Numbered from the stretch's first letter, positions 34,012 through 43,229 are shown. The stretch: 64,000 nucleotides of DNA from Bacillota bacterium (GCA_030526325.1 JAUNCY010000002.1:1-64000), one strand, 5' to 3'. The notes: generated by a model not told the origin, from the letters alone. Made by a program: numbers and translations.

Positions 34012-35181
34012 TCAGTTGCTGTTCGAGGCTTCGCCGAGAACAACATCTATATTGCGAACATTTCCGCTGCGGAAAACCGTAAGTGTAACGGTGTCACCCG
34101 CACTGAAATTGTCTCTCTCGTTGTTTAATTCGGAAATTGTTTTTATTTCTTTGCCGTTTAACGCGGTTATTACGTCTCCCGGCTGTATTCCTGCTTTATA
34201 TGCTCCGGAATCGGGATCTATATATCTGACATATACGCCCTCCGGAATTTTGTAGATAGCTGAAACCTGTGCAGATACGTTTTCTCCGGATATTCCTATA
34301 ATCGGGCGGCCTGTTACATAGCCGTTATTGATAAGCTCCTCAATTACAGGAACTGCTTCATTAATCGGTATTGCAAATCCCAGACCTTCAGTATAAGAAG
34401 AACTGATCTTTGCGGAGGTTACGCCTACGACAAGTCCTGCCGCATTTACAAGTGGTCCGCCGGAATTTCCTGGATTAACTGCAGCATCTGTCTGAAGATA
34501 GTGCATTATTCTTCCTTCAACCTCTATTTCCCGACCCAGCGCTGACACAATACCCTGTGTTGTTGATCCCGAAAGGGTTTCGCCGAGAGGGTTCCCGATA
34601 ACGAGAACGGTTTCACCTTGAACAAGCTCGTCGGAGTTTCCGATTTCTGCAGCTGTCAGGTTATTGGCGTTTATCTTGATAACAGCAAGATCGGTTCTTT
34701 CGTCCTGGCCTACAAGGGCAGCCTCGTGCTCGGTGCCGTCTGACAGTGTGGCGGTAATTGAAATGGCATCTTTAATAACATGCTGGTTGGTTACAATGTA
34801 ACCGTCCTCGGAAAATACTATTCCCGAACCGCTTCCGGCGCCTGATGCAGTTGCTGTTGTGATTCCCACAACGGAAGGAAGGACTTTCTGAATAATATCA
34901 GGTGTGGAAAGAACTCCGTTTCCTGATGAAGATACTGAAGTAACTCCAGAAGAACTTACCTGATTTACTTTATAACCGGAATTATCTGCGGTGTTAAGAT
35001 GTCCTGTTGCAGCCAGGTATGCTGCACAGCTTGCGATTGAAATCAAGGATACCAGTATGACAAATCCTATCGCAGCAAGAAGCTTTTTTATTTTGTTAGG
35101 GGGACGGTTTACCTGTGTTGAGCCGGTTCCGTAAATGTTGTGGATTCTGCTTTCTTTAGCATAGTCATAATTGCTTTTCAA
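34012..35181 (-). CDS. htrA: Membrane-anchored HtrA/DegP serine protease
   Basis: A 389-residue quality-control protease outside the membrane. Cytosolic N-terminus, one membrane helix (residues about 35-57), Ser/Gly/Val linker, then a trypsin-like domain with His (VTNQHVI), Asp (ERTDLAVIKI) and Ser (PGNSGGPLV). A single C-terminal PDZ domain follows (GVYVRYIDPDSGAYKAGIQPGDVI). Layout is as in Bacillus HtrA/HtrB. ATG 35181 follows GGACGTGGGGTAATTG, a weak ribosome site. Divergent from the coiled-coil trio. Confidence 0.93.
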   Translation of the reverse strand: MKSNYDYAKESRIHNIYGTGSTQVNRPPNKIKKLLAAIGFVILVSLISIASCAAYLAATGHLNTADNSGYKVNQVSSSGVTSVSSSGNGVLSTPDIIQKVLPSVVGITTATASGAGSGSGIVFSEDGYIVTNQHVIKDAISITATLSDGTEHEAALVGQDERTDLAVIKINANNLTAAEIGNSDELVQGETVLVIGNPLGETLSGSTTQGIVSALGREIEVEGRIMHYLQTDAAVNPGNSGGPLVNAAGLVVGVTSAKISSSYTEGLGFAIPINEAVPVIEELINNGYVTGRPIIGISGENVSAQVSAIYKIPEGVYVRYIDPDSGAYKAGIQPGDVITALNGKEIKTISELNNERDNFSAGDTVTLTVFRSGNVRNIDVVLGEASNSN

Positions 35182-35337
35182 TTACCCCACGTCCTTTCAG
35201 TAATTTGGCTTATTTATCTTTATTCCCTTTTGATGTATATAGAATACCTGCAATTTATGGAGAAAATGTGACAAAAAAAAGAAGTGTTTGCGAAGTATAA
35301 TGCTCTAAGATATAATTTATGAGAAAGGAGATTGTTT

Positions 35338-35853
35338 ATGATGAATAAAATACTCGTTTTTTTGAATGAAACGCCGGAAATTAAAATTGCGGCAACTGTG
35401 CTTATAATAGTTGCGGTGGCTTTAATCATAGGACTCCTTTTGAGAAGCACCAGACTGTGGTACTGGAAAACAGATAAAATAATAGATGCTGTAAATGAGA
35501 TCGGCGGAAGAATAGACGATGTGGAAGAGGAAATGGGAAGCGTAAAAATCAGCACGGAGCGGCTGCTGGAAGAAATCAGGCTCACAAACGAGGCGATGTT
35601 TGCGCTCAGAGAACAGATTTCCGCTCTTCCGCAGGGGGTAGAAGCGCTGCCGGAACCGAAACAGGAGCAGACCGATGAAGCGGTGAAAGACGACGACTCA
35701 GAAGCCTCTTCTGCTGAGACAGCCCCGGGAGAGAATCTCCTTTCGGGAGACCCTGTCAGGGAGCAGGTCGAGGATCTGGACAAGATTCTCAGAGGTCTGA
35801 AAAAGCAGAAGGAACAGCTTGAAGCTGAAATTAATTCGAGAATCAGGGATTAG
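35338..35853 (+). CDS. Membrane-anchored coiled-coil protein, unknown function
   Basis: A 171-residue protein not recognised. One N-terminal membrane helix (IAATVLIIVAVALIIGLLL, about residues 18-37) is followed by a heptad-like helical region (IDAVNEIGGRIDDVEEEMG to about 95). Then comes an acidic Glu/Asp/Ala/Ser linker and a second coiled coil (VEDLDKILRGLKKQKEQLE). ATG 35338 follows AAAGGAG by 7 nt. It is the first of three co-directional genes with coiled coils, 11 bp before the next. A bitopic scaffold is plausible, not shown. Confidence 0.55.
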   Translation: MMNKILVFLNETPEIKIAATVLIIVAVALIIGLLLRSTRLWYWKTDKIIDAVNEIGGRIDDVEEEMGSVKISTERLLEEIRLTNEAMFALREQISALPQGVEALPEPKQEQTDEAVKDDDSEASSAETAPGENLLSGDPVREQVEDLDKILRGLKKQKEQLEAEINSRIRD

Positions 35854-35864
35854 AGGTACTTTGC

Positions 35865-36662
35865 ATGGAAAGCTATCCTTTGGATAAAAATAAATATGAA
35901 GAAAACGACAGAAGAAAAATTCTGAAAGAATGTGCCCATACCAGAAACAGGCATATCGAGATAGAAGCCAGATATGAAAAACTGGTAGGGAGAAGAAGCC
36001 GGGGAATAAATCCTGCAGAACTTGAAGCCGCTCTGAGAGGAACGGAAGAAAAGGAAGACTTCGATATTGATCAGTCCCGTCCGGAAAGCCGGGAAAAAAA
36101 CTGTAGTTATGATGAAAAGTCAGGGAGGATCGGAGAGGAATCCGCAGCTTCGTATGAAACAGTACCGGACAGTGGAGCATGTCAGAACTGCGTTTCAGAA
36201 GAAACCGCAGAAGCAGTGGTAAAAGCAGAAACTGAAGGGGCTGGCAAAGAACAGGCTGATTTTGAAGAAATACTTAATATTCAGAAAAGCATATTGAAGA
36301 GAATATCGGAAGTAGGATCAGACGGGCTTGAAGCTTTTCTGTTCGGAGAGGCGGCCGTTACCTGCGGGGACTATCCTTCATATGCAGAGCCTAAGATAAA
36401 GAAGCTGTGCCCGGAGGCGGCGCCGGATGAATCTGAAGAGCAGACCGAAGCTGTTATTTCTGTAGAGGCAGACGAGATAATTATGCCGAATGAGAACGAA
36501 GGTCTGGGAGTGGTGTACGCATCTCCGCTGGTGAATGAAAAATACAGAGAAAAAGAAGAAAAGCACAGTCCGTGGAAAAGTTTAATCGGAATAGCCCTTG
36601 CGGCGGCAGTTCTGGTTATCGGCGCCCTTGCGGTTTATTACATATGGCCATCGGGAATATGA
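35865..36662 (+). CDS. Hypothetical tail-anchored acidic protein
   Basis: A 265-residue protein with no recognised domain. The N-terminal 60 residues are basic and helical (HTRNRHIEIEARYEKLVG). The middle (60-225) is acidic, Glu/Ala/Ser-rich and probably disordered. The C-terminus has a single membrane helix (LIGIALAAAVLVIGALAVYYI) ending 5 residues before the stop, so it is likely tail-anchored with a cytosolic body. It lies 11 bp after the preceding coiled-coil gene and 73 bp before the next. ATG 35865; the ribosome site GAGGTACTTTGC is moderate. Confidence 0.5.
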   Translation: MESYPLDKNKYEENDRRKILKECAHTRNRHIEIEARYEKLVGRRSRGINPAELEAALRGTEEKEDFDIDQSRPESREKNCSYDEKSGRIGEESAASYETVPDSGACQNCVSEETAEAVVKAETEGAGKEQADFEEILNIQKSILKRISEVGSDGLEAFLFGEAAVTCGDYPSYAEPKIKKLCPEAAPDESEEQTEAVISVEADEIIMPNENEGLGVVYASPLVNEKYREKEEKHSPWKSLIGIALAAAVLVIGALAVYYIWPSGI

Positions 36663-36735
36663 CCGGGACGTGTAGTCCGGCAGACGTGAAATAACAGTTG
36701 AATTAACGCAGAATATTTTTATATAGGGGGAAAAT

Positions 36736-37245
36736 ATGATATCTGAAATGGAATTGAAAAAACTTAGCCGGGGCGAACTGGCTGCCAGACTTGCGGAAAA
36801 GGAAAAGGAGAACGAGGAGCTTAAGGAAAAACTCAGAGAGGCAGAAGAAAGACTCAATGACCGGATACTTGCAATAGATGAGGCAGGATCGATTGCGGAA
36901 GCATCGATGAAGATAAACGGAGTATTTGAGGCCGTTCAGAATGCTGCGGAGCAGTATCTTGAAAATATTCGTGACCTTAGCGGGAGACAGGAAAAAATCT
37001 GCGCTCAGAGAGAAAGTGAAAGCCGGGAAAAATCCGTAAGACTCCTGGAAGAGACTGCGGTCAAGTGCAGAATTCTCGAAAGCGATACGCGAAAAAAATG
37101 CGAGGAAATGATTTCGGATGCAAAAAAGGAGTCAGCGGATTACTGGAACATGATATCCGAGAAAATGGAAAGTTTCTATCAGGCTCATATAGGTCTGAAA
37201 GAGCTGCTGAATTTTTCTGTGCCGGGTAAGGAAGAAGATAAATAG
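36736..37245 (+). CDS. Cytosolic coiled-coil protein, conserved hypothetical
   Basis: A 169-residue protein, almost wholly helical. Residues 7-50 form a strongly charged coiled coil (ELKKLSRGELAARLAEKEKE). A conserved-looking block AIDEAGSIAEASMKINGVFE follows, then AAEQYLENI and another charged helix. This block recurs in my memory of clostridial proteins often labelled DNA-repair or hypothetical, without a known role. ATG 36736 follows AGGGGGAAAAT. Third gene of the trio next to htrA. Confidence 0.55.
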   Translation: MISEMELKKLSRGELAARLAEKEKENEELKEKLREAEERLNDRILAIDEAGSIAEASMKINGVFEAVQNAAEQYLENIRDLSGRQEKICAQRESESREKSVRLLEETAVKCRILESDTRKKCEEMISDAKKESADYWNMISEKMESFYQAHIGLKELLNFSVPGKEEDK

Positions 37246-37271
37246 TATATAATAAATAATTACGGCTTCGG

Positions 37272-37303
37272 CAGGGGCTGAACCTGAAAAACCTCAGCCT
37301 CTG
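37272..37303 (+). terminator. Hairpin after the coiled-coil trio
   Basis: CAGGGGCTGA (37272-37281) pairs with TCAGCCTCTG (37294-37303) with one G-U pair. No proper U tract, so a terminator role is uncertain. Confidence 0.4.
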
Positions 37304-37376
37304 TGTGCCTTAATAAATTCTTTTCTGCCGGAAAAAATAAAGATGACGAACTGAAATATTTTTCCTTAACAGGGTC

Positions 37377-37405
37377 TTGAAAAGCCGGCAGGAATGTGCT
37401 ATATT
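37377..37405 (+). promoter_or_regulatory. Promoter of tRNA-Gly
   Basis: TTGAAA (37377-37382) and TATATT (37400-37405) spaced 17 bp, 26 bp upstream of the tRNA. Confidence 0.65.
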
Positions 37406-37431
37406 AAACAGGCACGAAGACAACAGCATAT

Positions 37432-37506
37432 GCGGAAGTGGCTCAGGGGTAGAGCATCGCCTTGCCAAGGCGAGGGTCGCGAGTTCGAATCTCGTCTTCC
37501 GCTCCA
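37432..37506 (+). tRNA. tRNA-Gly (GCC)
   Basis: A 75-nt cloverleaf with acceptor arms GCGGAAG and CTTCCGC, discriminator T and encoded CCA (37504-37506). T arm: GCGAG-TTCGAAT-CTCGT. The anticodon loop CTTGCCAAG gives GCC at 37464-37466, reading GGC/GGU glycine codons. It has its own promoter and a strong terminator. Confidence 0.95.
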
Positions 37507-37507
37507 T

Positions 37508-37541
37508 AAAAAACTCTCAAACTGAAGTTTGAGAGTTTTTT
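37508..37541. terminator. Bidirectional terminator, tRNA-Gly / kdpE
   Basis: AAAAAACTCTCAAAC (37508-37522) and GTTTGAGAGTTTTTT (37527-37541) form a perfect 15-bp stem with a 4-nt loop. Confidence 0.92.
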
Positions 37542-37563
37542 ATGTATCTTTGAACTTATCAGA

Positions 37564-38277
37564 CTACGAATCCAGATCCGCCAGACGGTAGCCCACACCC
37601 ACTTCTGTGAGAACGTATTTGGGAATACCGGGATTGCCTTCGATTTTTCGCCGTATATTTGCCATGTTTACCCGAAGAAGCTGCTGGCTGTTTTTATCTG
37701 ACTGCATGTTCCAGATGTTGTTAATAATGAATTCGTAGGTGAGTACTCTTCCTACATATTTTGCCAGCAGAGCCAGGAGACGGAATTCAATCTGAGTCAG
37801 ATGCACTTCCTTTCCCTCGACGGTTATCTGTCTTGCACTGAAATCTATTGAAAGACCGCCTGTCGTGAAAATTTCCTGCCCGCCGAGATCCTTTGTGAGA
37901 ACCTTATGGCTGTGTCTGAGGGCGGTTCTTATTCTTGCCATCAGCTCGGAGGAACCGAAAGGTTTGGTTATGTAATCGTCAGCGCCCATATCAAGAGCTT
38001 TTACTTTTTCGCCTTCGGTAGTTCTGGCGGAAATTACTATTACGGGAGTAGATGAGGTTTCCCTTACTGACTTCAGAACATCAAGACCGTCCATATCCGG
38101 AAGTCCCAGATCCAGGAGAATAACGTCAGGTACATAGGATCCTATTAGAGACAGAGCCTCTTTCCCGTTTTTTGCGTTTATTGTTTTATATCCGTTTGTA
38201 TTCAGAATAGTGGTGATAAAATTTCTTATGGCATTTTCATCTTCTATTATCATGACAGTAGTTTTGTTATTGCTCAT
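37564..38277 (-). CDS. kdpE: Response regulator, KdpE-like (OmpR family)
   Basis: A 237-residue response regulator. The receiver domain has the acidic pair in IIEDEN, phospho-Asp in VILLDLGLPDMDG, Thr/Ser in VIVISARTT and Lys in DDYITKPFG. A winged-helix DNA-binding domain follows (LTQIEFRLLALLAKYVGRVL, YVLTEVGVGYRL). The sequence is closest to KdpE by the LPDMDG and winged-helix pattern. ATG 38277 follows GAAGGAGATGCAGATT; an in-frame extension to 38406 is inside the kinase gene. It overlaps the kinase gene by 11 nt. No kdpFABC is in the window, so the regulon is unknown. Confidence 0.85.
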   Translation of the reverse strand: MSNNKTTVMIIEDENAIRNFITTILNTNGYKTINAKNGKEALSLIGSYVPDVILLDLGLPDMDGLDVLKSVRETSSTPVIVISARTTEGEKVKALDMGADDYITKPFGSSELMARIRTALRHSHKVLTKDLGGQEIFTTGGLSIDFSARQITVEGKEVHLTQIEFRLLALLAKYVGRVLTYEFIINNIWNMQSDKNSQQLLRVNMANIRRKIEGNPGIPKYVLTEVGVGYRLADLDS

Positions 38278-39415
38278 AATCTGCATCTCCTTCAAACATA
38301 TCTTCATCAGTTCTTTCTGCCGGTAAATTCTCCATAGGAAGTGAAAAACTGAACAAAGTACCTTTTCCCAATTCGCTTTCAACCCATATTTCCCCTGAAT
38401 GAGCAAGTATTATTGTGCGGCAGGTAGGAAGTCCTATTCCGAAGCCTCTGCGGGAATCCGGAGACAGGTTCTTATCCTTTGATTCCCCGTATTCAAAAAG
38501 ATACTCCAAATCATCTTCTGAAATTCCTTTGCCGTTGTCCTTTACCTGAAATACCGCATTGTCGGCATCCGGATAAAGGTTTATATTAACCTCCGTGCTG
38601 CCGGAATGCTTGGCAGCATTGTCCAGAAGGTTGAGAAGCACCTGCTCGATGAGCATAGCATCCATAGGAACTATTAAAAGCTCATGAGGAACATTTACCG
38701 AGATTTTCTGGGAAAGACCCGCAGCGCTGAAGTGGGATACCGCGTTGGCTATTATCTCTTCCGCAACCTCGGGAGTTTTATTTACTTTCATGGTATCCTC
38801 GCTGATATGGGTAACGGACAGAAGATTCTCCACCATCCTAATAAGCCATTGAGCCTCGTTTCCGATGTCGGTGAGAAGCTTGATCTTTGTCTCTTCCGAC
38901 AGCTTTTCTCCCCCTTCCAGCAGGGCGGAGGAGGCTCCTTTTATTCCCGTAAGCGGGGTTCTGAGATCGTGAGAGATTGCCCGCAGCAGATTGTTTTTCA
39001 TCTTTTCTTTTTCGGCCTTGCGTTCGATGATTCTTTGCTCGGCATATGACTTTTGCAGCTGCATCGCCATGGATTCGGCGGCTTCTTTCTGTTTTTTGTA
39101 GCTTGAAGTCAGGGTGCTTGTCATTATGGAGGTGACAAGCATTACTGCAAAAGTGATAGGATAACCCGAAAGGGTGAAGTTTATTTTGAAATAAGGCGCC
39201 GTAAATATGAAGTTTGTGAACAGAACCGCTGATACTGAAGCGGCGATTCCCCAGAAGTATCCGTTGGTGATTCTCGAGATTATAAGAACGACCAGTACGT
39301 ACATTACCACAATGATGTCTATGGCTTCTCCGATGGATTTGAGCATGTAAGCCAGAATCGTCACCAGAGAAAACAGGGATAGTGCTTTTAAAAAATCTTT
39401 GATTACAGTGGTCAT
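38267..39415 (-). CDS. Sensor histidine kinase, truncated KdpD-type (DUF4118 + kinase)
   Basis: A 382-residue membrane kinase. Four closely spaced hydrophobic segments (residues about 8-105; DUF4118-like, as in KdpD) lead by a coiled coil to a HisKA domain with phospho-acceptor His in RAISHDLRTPLTGI. The ATPase boxes are N (LLNLLDNAAKHS), G1 (VKDNGKGIS), F (LFEYGESK) and G2 (RRGFGIGLPTCRTI). Full KdpD is about 900 residues; the N-terminal KdpD/Usp sensor domains are missing here. It overlaps the regulator gene, so they are one operon. ATG 39415 follows AAGGAGAAGAGCCAA. Confidence 0.87.
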   Translation of the reverse strand: MTTVIKDFLKALSLFSLVTILAYMLKSIGEAIDIIVVMYVLVVLIISRITNGYFWGIAASVSAVLFTNFIFTAPYFKINFTLSGYPITFAVMLVTSIMTSTLTSSYKKQKEAAESMAMQLQKSYAEQRIIERKAEKEKMKNNLLRAISHDLRTPLTGIKGASSALLEGGEKLSEETKIKLLTDIGNEAQWLIRMVENLLSVTHISEDTMKVNKTPEVAEEIIANAVSHFSAAGLSQKISVNVPHELLIVPMDAMLIEQVLLNLLDNAAKHSGSTEVNINLYPDADNAVFQVKDNGKGISEDDLEYLFEYGESKDKNLSPDSRRGFGIGLPTCRTIILAHSGEIWVESELGKGTLFSFSLPMENLPAERTDEDMFEGDADYEQ

Positions 39416-39558
39416 TTGGCTCTTCTCCTTACTTTTCCATTATACCCGCAAAGTCATTAATAAGGTATAAATTTTTTCGGTGAAAGGGATTTCAGGGTCA
39501 AAGGTTTTTTTTAAAACAGAAAAAACAAAAAATATTTTTGATGCTTTAAAACAAAACG

Positions 39559-39587
39559 TTTACAAAGCGGCGTGAAAGCTATATAAT
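39559..39587 (+). promoter_or_regulatory. Promoter of the TAXI-TRAP operon
   Basis: TTTACA (39559-39564) and TATAAT (39582-39587), spacing 17 bp, 57 bp before the start codon. Confidence 0.7.
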
Positions 39588-39643
39588 TATTGATATATCT
39601 TTGTACAAAAGGTTACAGATTTGTGAAATTGGAGGAAACAATC

Positions 39644-40624
39644 ATGAAGAAAAAAATCAGCTTATTACTGGCTGGAATCCTCGTACTGTCAATGTTTATG
39701 ATGACAGCATGCGGCGGATCCGATGATGGCGGCGCTGACACTCAGAGCTCAAAAATCAGAATGGCAACAGGCGGCACATCAGGTACATACTATGCATTCG
39801 GCGGCGTAGTAGGAACAGAACTTTCAAATGCGGTTGAAGGCCTTTCATTTGACGTTCAGTCAACAGGCGCTTCTCTCGCAAACATTCGTCTCGTAGCAGG
39901 TGAAGAAGTTGATATGGCTATCGTTCAGAACGACGTTATGGACTATGCTTACAACGGAACAAACCTTTTCGACGGCGAAGCTGTAAAAGGATTCTCATCA
40001 ATGGCAGCATGCTATGCTGAAGTATGTCAGTTAGTTGTATCTGCAGATTCAGGAATAAATTCAGTTGCTGATCTGGCAGGCAAAAGAGTTTCTATCGGTG
40101 ACGCAGGTTCCGGAGTAGAATTCAACGCAAGACAGATACTCGAAGCTTACGGACTCACAACAGATGATATCACAGTTCAGAACCTCGGATTCGGAGATTC
40201 TGCCGATGCTGTAAAAGACGGAAAGATCGATGCATTCTTCTGCACAGCAGGTGCTCCTACAACAGCTGTTATGGAACTTTCAACAACAAAGGGCATTAAG
40301 GTTATCGAAATTGCAGGCGCTGAAGCAGACAAGCTCATGGAAGCATATCCGTTCTATACATCATATGTAATTCCTGCCAACACATATTCAGGACAGGCAG
40401 AAGATGTTACAACAGTAGCTGTAAAAGCAACATTCATCGTAAGAGACGGTCTCAGCGAAGATCTCGTTTACAATATGACAAAAGCTCTCTTTGAAAGCAA
40501 GGACGCTATCACAGCAGGACATGCTAAGGGTGCTGAATTAGATACAACTTATGCAGTTGAAGGTATTTCAGTTCCATTCCACCCGGGTGCAGAAAAGTAC
40601 TTCAAGGAAATCGGAGTATTATAA
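39644..40624 (+). CDS. TRAP transporter solute receptor, TAXI family
   Basis: A 326-residue lipoprotein (lipobox MTACG, Cys about 23). The mature part opens IRMATGGTSGTYYAFGG, the TAXI-family signature. VAGEEVDMAIVQNDVMDYAY and FCTAGAPTTAVMEL follow the same fold as other TAXI receptors (glutamate/C4-acid-like ligands). ATG 39644 follows GGAGGAAACAATC. It feeds the fused TRAP permease at 41179. Codon use suggests high expression. Confidence 0.9.
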   Translation: MKKKISLLLAGILVLSMFMMTACGGSDDGGADTQSSKIRMATGGTSGTYYAFGGVVGTELSNAVEGLSFDVQSTGASLANIRLVAGEEVDMAIVQNDVMDYAYNGTNLFDGEAVKGFSSMAACYAEVCQLVVSADSGINSVADLAGKRVSIGDAGSGVEFNARQILEAYGLTTDDITVQNLGFGDSADAVKDGKIDAFFCTAGAPTTAVMELSTTKGIKVIEIAGAEADKLMEAYPFYTSYVIPANTYSGQAEDVTTVAVKATFIVRDGLSEDLVYNMTKALFESKDAITAGHAKGAELDTTYAVEGISVPFHPGAEKYFKEIGVL

Positions 40625-40656
40625 GATAGTTTTCTTATAATAATAAACAAAATATT

Positions 40657-41151
40657 ATGGCTGAAAAAAAGCCTGTAAAAATGTTAATTACAGCGGTAGC
40701 CGCAATAGCAATTTGTGTTGTTGCGGCTCTGCTAATCTTTATCGCCGAAAGTGATGAAGATGACAAGCTGATTTTGTCAGACGGAAATACCGGAGATGTG
40801 TATGCGGAATTTGACGCGTATGAAGGAATGGAGTTCGGGGTTTCTTTTATTCACTCGGTGAATAAAAGCGAAGTATATGAGATATACGAAATTAAAAGCG
40901 GAAAAATAATATTAATGAAATGTATCTACTCATCTTTTGGTGCGGGAGTAGCTACTGAGATAGAGGACGGCCAGACTCTGGAATACACAGATGACGGAAA
41001 AATGATTATTGCGAATATAAATCGGGAAATGTCCGGATTATCATATATTGTCGGAACTATATCTGATCATGTTCTTCGAATCGAAGACAAAAAGATAAGT
41101 CTCAGAGAACTTTGCGGGAAGAACAGTGTGGTGAGGTTCGAGATACAGTAA
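40657..41151 (+). CDS. DUF1850 membrane-anchored protein of the TAXI-TRAP operon
   Basis: A 164-residue protein with one N-terminal membrane helix (residues about 9-28) and an outside beta-rich domain of the DUF1850 type (FGVSFIHSVNKSEVYEIYEI). DUF1850 proteins regularly sit between TAXI receptors and fused TRAP permeases, but their job is unknown. ATG 40657 has no visible ribosome site (preceded by AAACAAAATATT), so it is probably translated by coupling from the receptor gene 32 bp upstream. Confidence 0.75.
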   Translation: MAEKKPVKMLITAVAAIAICVVAALLIFIAESDEDDKLILSDGNTGDVYAEFDAYEGMEFGVSFIHSVNKSEVYEIYEIKSGKIILMKCIYSSFGAGVATEIEDGQTLEYTDDGKMIIANINREMSGLSYIVGTISDHVLRIEDKKISLRELCGKNSVVRFEIQ

Positions 41152-41178
41152 AAAATTTAAGAAAGAGGAGGGTTGACA

Positions 41179-43173
41179 GTGTCTGATGAATTAAAGGATA
41201 AAGAAATTTTTTCCGAGGATGAAATTCTTTTGAAACAATCAAACGAGAACATTCATGGGGCTATTGAGGAAGAAGTCGATGTAGAAGCTGTCTTAAAAGA
41301 ATTTGACAGGGAATCAAATACAAGACATTTCGCCGGCGTTCCGAAAATTATCGTAAGATATATGCTGGTAGCTTTTGCGCTGTTCTGCATATGGATGAAT
41401 GCTTTCAGTACTCTTCCGGAACAGGTTAGAAGAGCTACTTTCGTAGGAATGATTGTATTCATGATATTCATGCTGTTCCCGGCAAAAAAGAAACAGGCAA
41501 ATGTCAAAGTGAATCATGTTCCCTGGTATGACTTTGTATTAGGAATCGCCGGAGGAGCTTGTTTCTTCTATTATGTTTTCAATTTTAATGCTATTGTGGC
41601 GAGAGCCGGAATGAATACCCAGACCGATGTTATTATAGGTATAGTAGGTATACTGATACTGGCTGAGGGCTGCCGAAGAGCGGTAGGTATTCCTATCCTG
41701 GTAGTGGTTGCTGCTTTCATAGCATATGCATTCTATTCGGGTTTTTCGATAAAGAGAATAGTTGCGCATCTGTTCTTTACAACAGAAGGTGTTATCGGTA
41801 CGCCTTTGGGAGTATGCTCCACATTTATCGTACTGTTCATCATGTTTGCCGCATTTCTTGAGAAGACCGGAGTGGGAAAATTCTTTATTGACGTGGCAAA
41901 CTCCATTGCCGGTTCGGCTACGGGCGGTCCTGCAAAGGTAGCCATTATTTCCAGTGCCCTTCAGGGAATGATTTCCGGAAGCTCGGTTGCCAACACAGTA
42001 GGCTCCGGAAGCTTCACTATTCCGATGATGAAGAAGACCGGATACAGACCGGAATTTGCTGCCGCTGTAGAAGCTGCAGCATCAACAGGCGGACAGATAA
42101 TGCCTCCTATAATGGGAGCGGCCGCATTCCTGATGGCTGAAATCACCGGTATCGCATATAAGGATATTATCATTGCGGCAATTGTTCCTGCGTTCTTATA
42201 TTTCACGGGAATATTCCTGATGGTTCATTTTGAAGCAAAGAAACTTGGACTTAAAGGTCTGAAAAAAGAAGATCTGCCTAAGTTCGGAAGGCTTATGATT
42301 ACAAAAGGATATCTTCTTTTACCTCTGGTTGTTCTGGTAGTATGCATGATGACCGGTTCAACTGCTTCAAGATCTGCTTTGTATGCTATTGCTGTCAGCA
42401 TTATAGTAAGCTTATTCAGATCGGAAACAAGAATTTCTTTCAAGGGAGTTCTTGATGCCCTTGAAACCGGCGCAAAGAATACTCTTGGTGTTGCGGCTGC
42501 CTGCTCGGTTGCCGGAATGATAGTAGGCGTTGTAACTCTTACAGGTATAGGACTTAAACTTGCCGGAGGGCTTCTTACTCTTTCAGGCGGAATTCCTATT
42601 ATAGCACTGTTCTTCACTATGATTGCCTGCATTATCCTGGGAATGGGAGTTCCTACAACTGCTAACTATGTAATCATGGCTACAATCACTGCTCCTATAG
42701 TAGTACAGCTTGGAGTGCCTGTGCTTGCGGCGCATATGTTTGTATTCTATTTCGGTATTGTTGCGGATATTACACCGCCTGTAGCTCTTGCGGCTTATGC
42801 GGGCTCGGCTATTGCTAAATCCGAACCGTTAAAGACAGGAATTACCGCTACCAGAATAGCTATAACCGCATTCCTGGTACCGTATGTATTCGCTTTCAAT
42901 CCTCAGATGCTTATAGTCGGTGCCGATTCACCGCTTACTGTAATTCAGATTACAATAACAGCTTTCCTCGGAATGTACGGTATAGCAACCGGTATGGAAG
43001 GTTTTATGAGAACACTGCTGCCGATATTTATAAGAATTCCTCTGATTGCAGGCGGACTTCTCATGATTATTCCGGGAACAGTAACAGACATCGTTGGTAT
43101 AGCAATAATAGGCGGAGTATTTATCTGGCAGAGAGCTAAGAAAATAAACAAAGATCCGGTTATCCCGGCTTAA
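41179..43173 (+). CDS. TRAP transporter permease, fused small and large subunits
   Basis: A 664-residue 4TM/12TM fusion of the DctQ-like and DctM-like subunits, as is usual with TAXI receptors. About 50 cytosolic residues precede four helices, then the large subunit with GMISGSSVANTVGSGSFTIP and ACIILGMGVPTTANYVIMAT, the two re-entrant-loop motifs of the ion-driven elevator domain. It uses a Na+ or H+ gradient. GTG 41179 follows AGAGGAGGG; TTG 41173 is an alternative. The operon ends with a strong terminator at 43189. Confidence 0.9.
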   Translation: MSDELKDKEIFSEDEILLKQSNENIHGAIEEEVDVEAVLKEFDRESNTRHFAGVPKIIVRYMLVAFALFCIWMNAFSTLPEQVRRATFVGMIVFMIFMLFPAKKKQANVKVNHVPWYDFVLGIAGGACFFYYVFNFNAIVARAGMNTQTDVIIGIVGILILAEGCRRAVGIPILVVVAAFIAYAFYSGFSIKRIVAHLFFTTEGVIGTPLGVCSTFIVLFIMFAAFLEKTGVGKFFIDVANSIAGSATGGPAKVAIISSALQGMISGSSVANTVGSGSFTIPMMKKTGYRPEFAAAVEAAASTGGQIMPPIMGAAAFLMAEITGIAYKDIIIAAIVPAFLYFTGIFLMVHFEAKKLGLKGLKKEDLPKFGRLMITKGYLLLPLVVLVVCMMTGSTASRSALYAIAVSIIVSLFRSETRISFKGVLDALETGAKNTLGVAAACSVAGMIVGVVTLTGIGLKLAGGLLTLSGGIPIIALFFTMIACIILGMGVPTTANYVIMATITAPIVVQLGVPVLAAHMFVFYFGIVADITPPVALAAYAGSAIAKSEPLKTGITATRIAITAFLVPYVFAFNPQMLIVGADSPLTVIQITITAFLGMYGIATGMEGFMRTLLPIFIRIPLIAGGLLMIIPGTVTDIVGIAIIGGVFIWQRAKKINKDPVIPA

Positions 43174-43188
43174 CAGACGTTGATCCTG

Positions 43189-43229
43189 ATTGAGAGGCAC
43201 AAACACTGCCTCTCAATTATTAATTTTTG
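43189..43229 (+). terminator. Terminator of the TRAP operon
   Basis: ATTGAGAGGCA (43189-43199) and TGCCTCTCAAT (43207-43217) form a perfect 11-bp stem, 7-nt loop, then TATTAATTTTTG. Confidence 0.85.
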
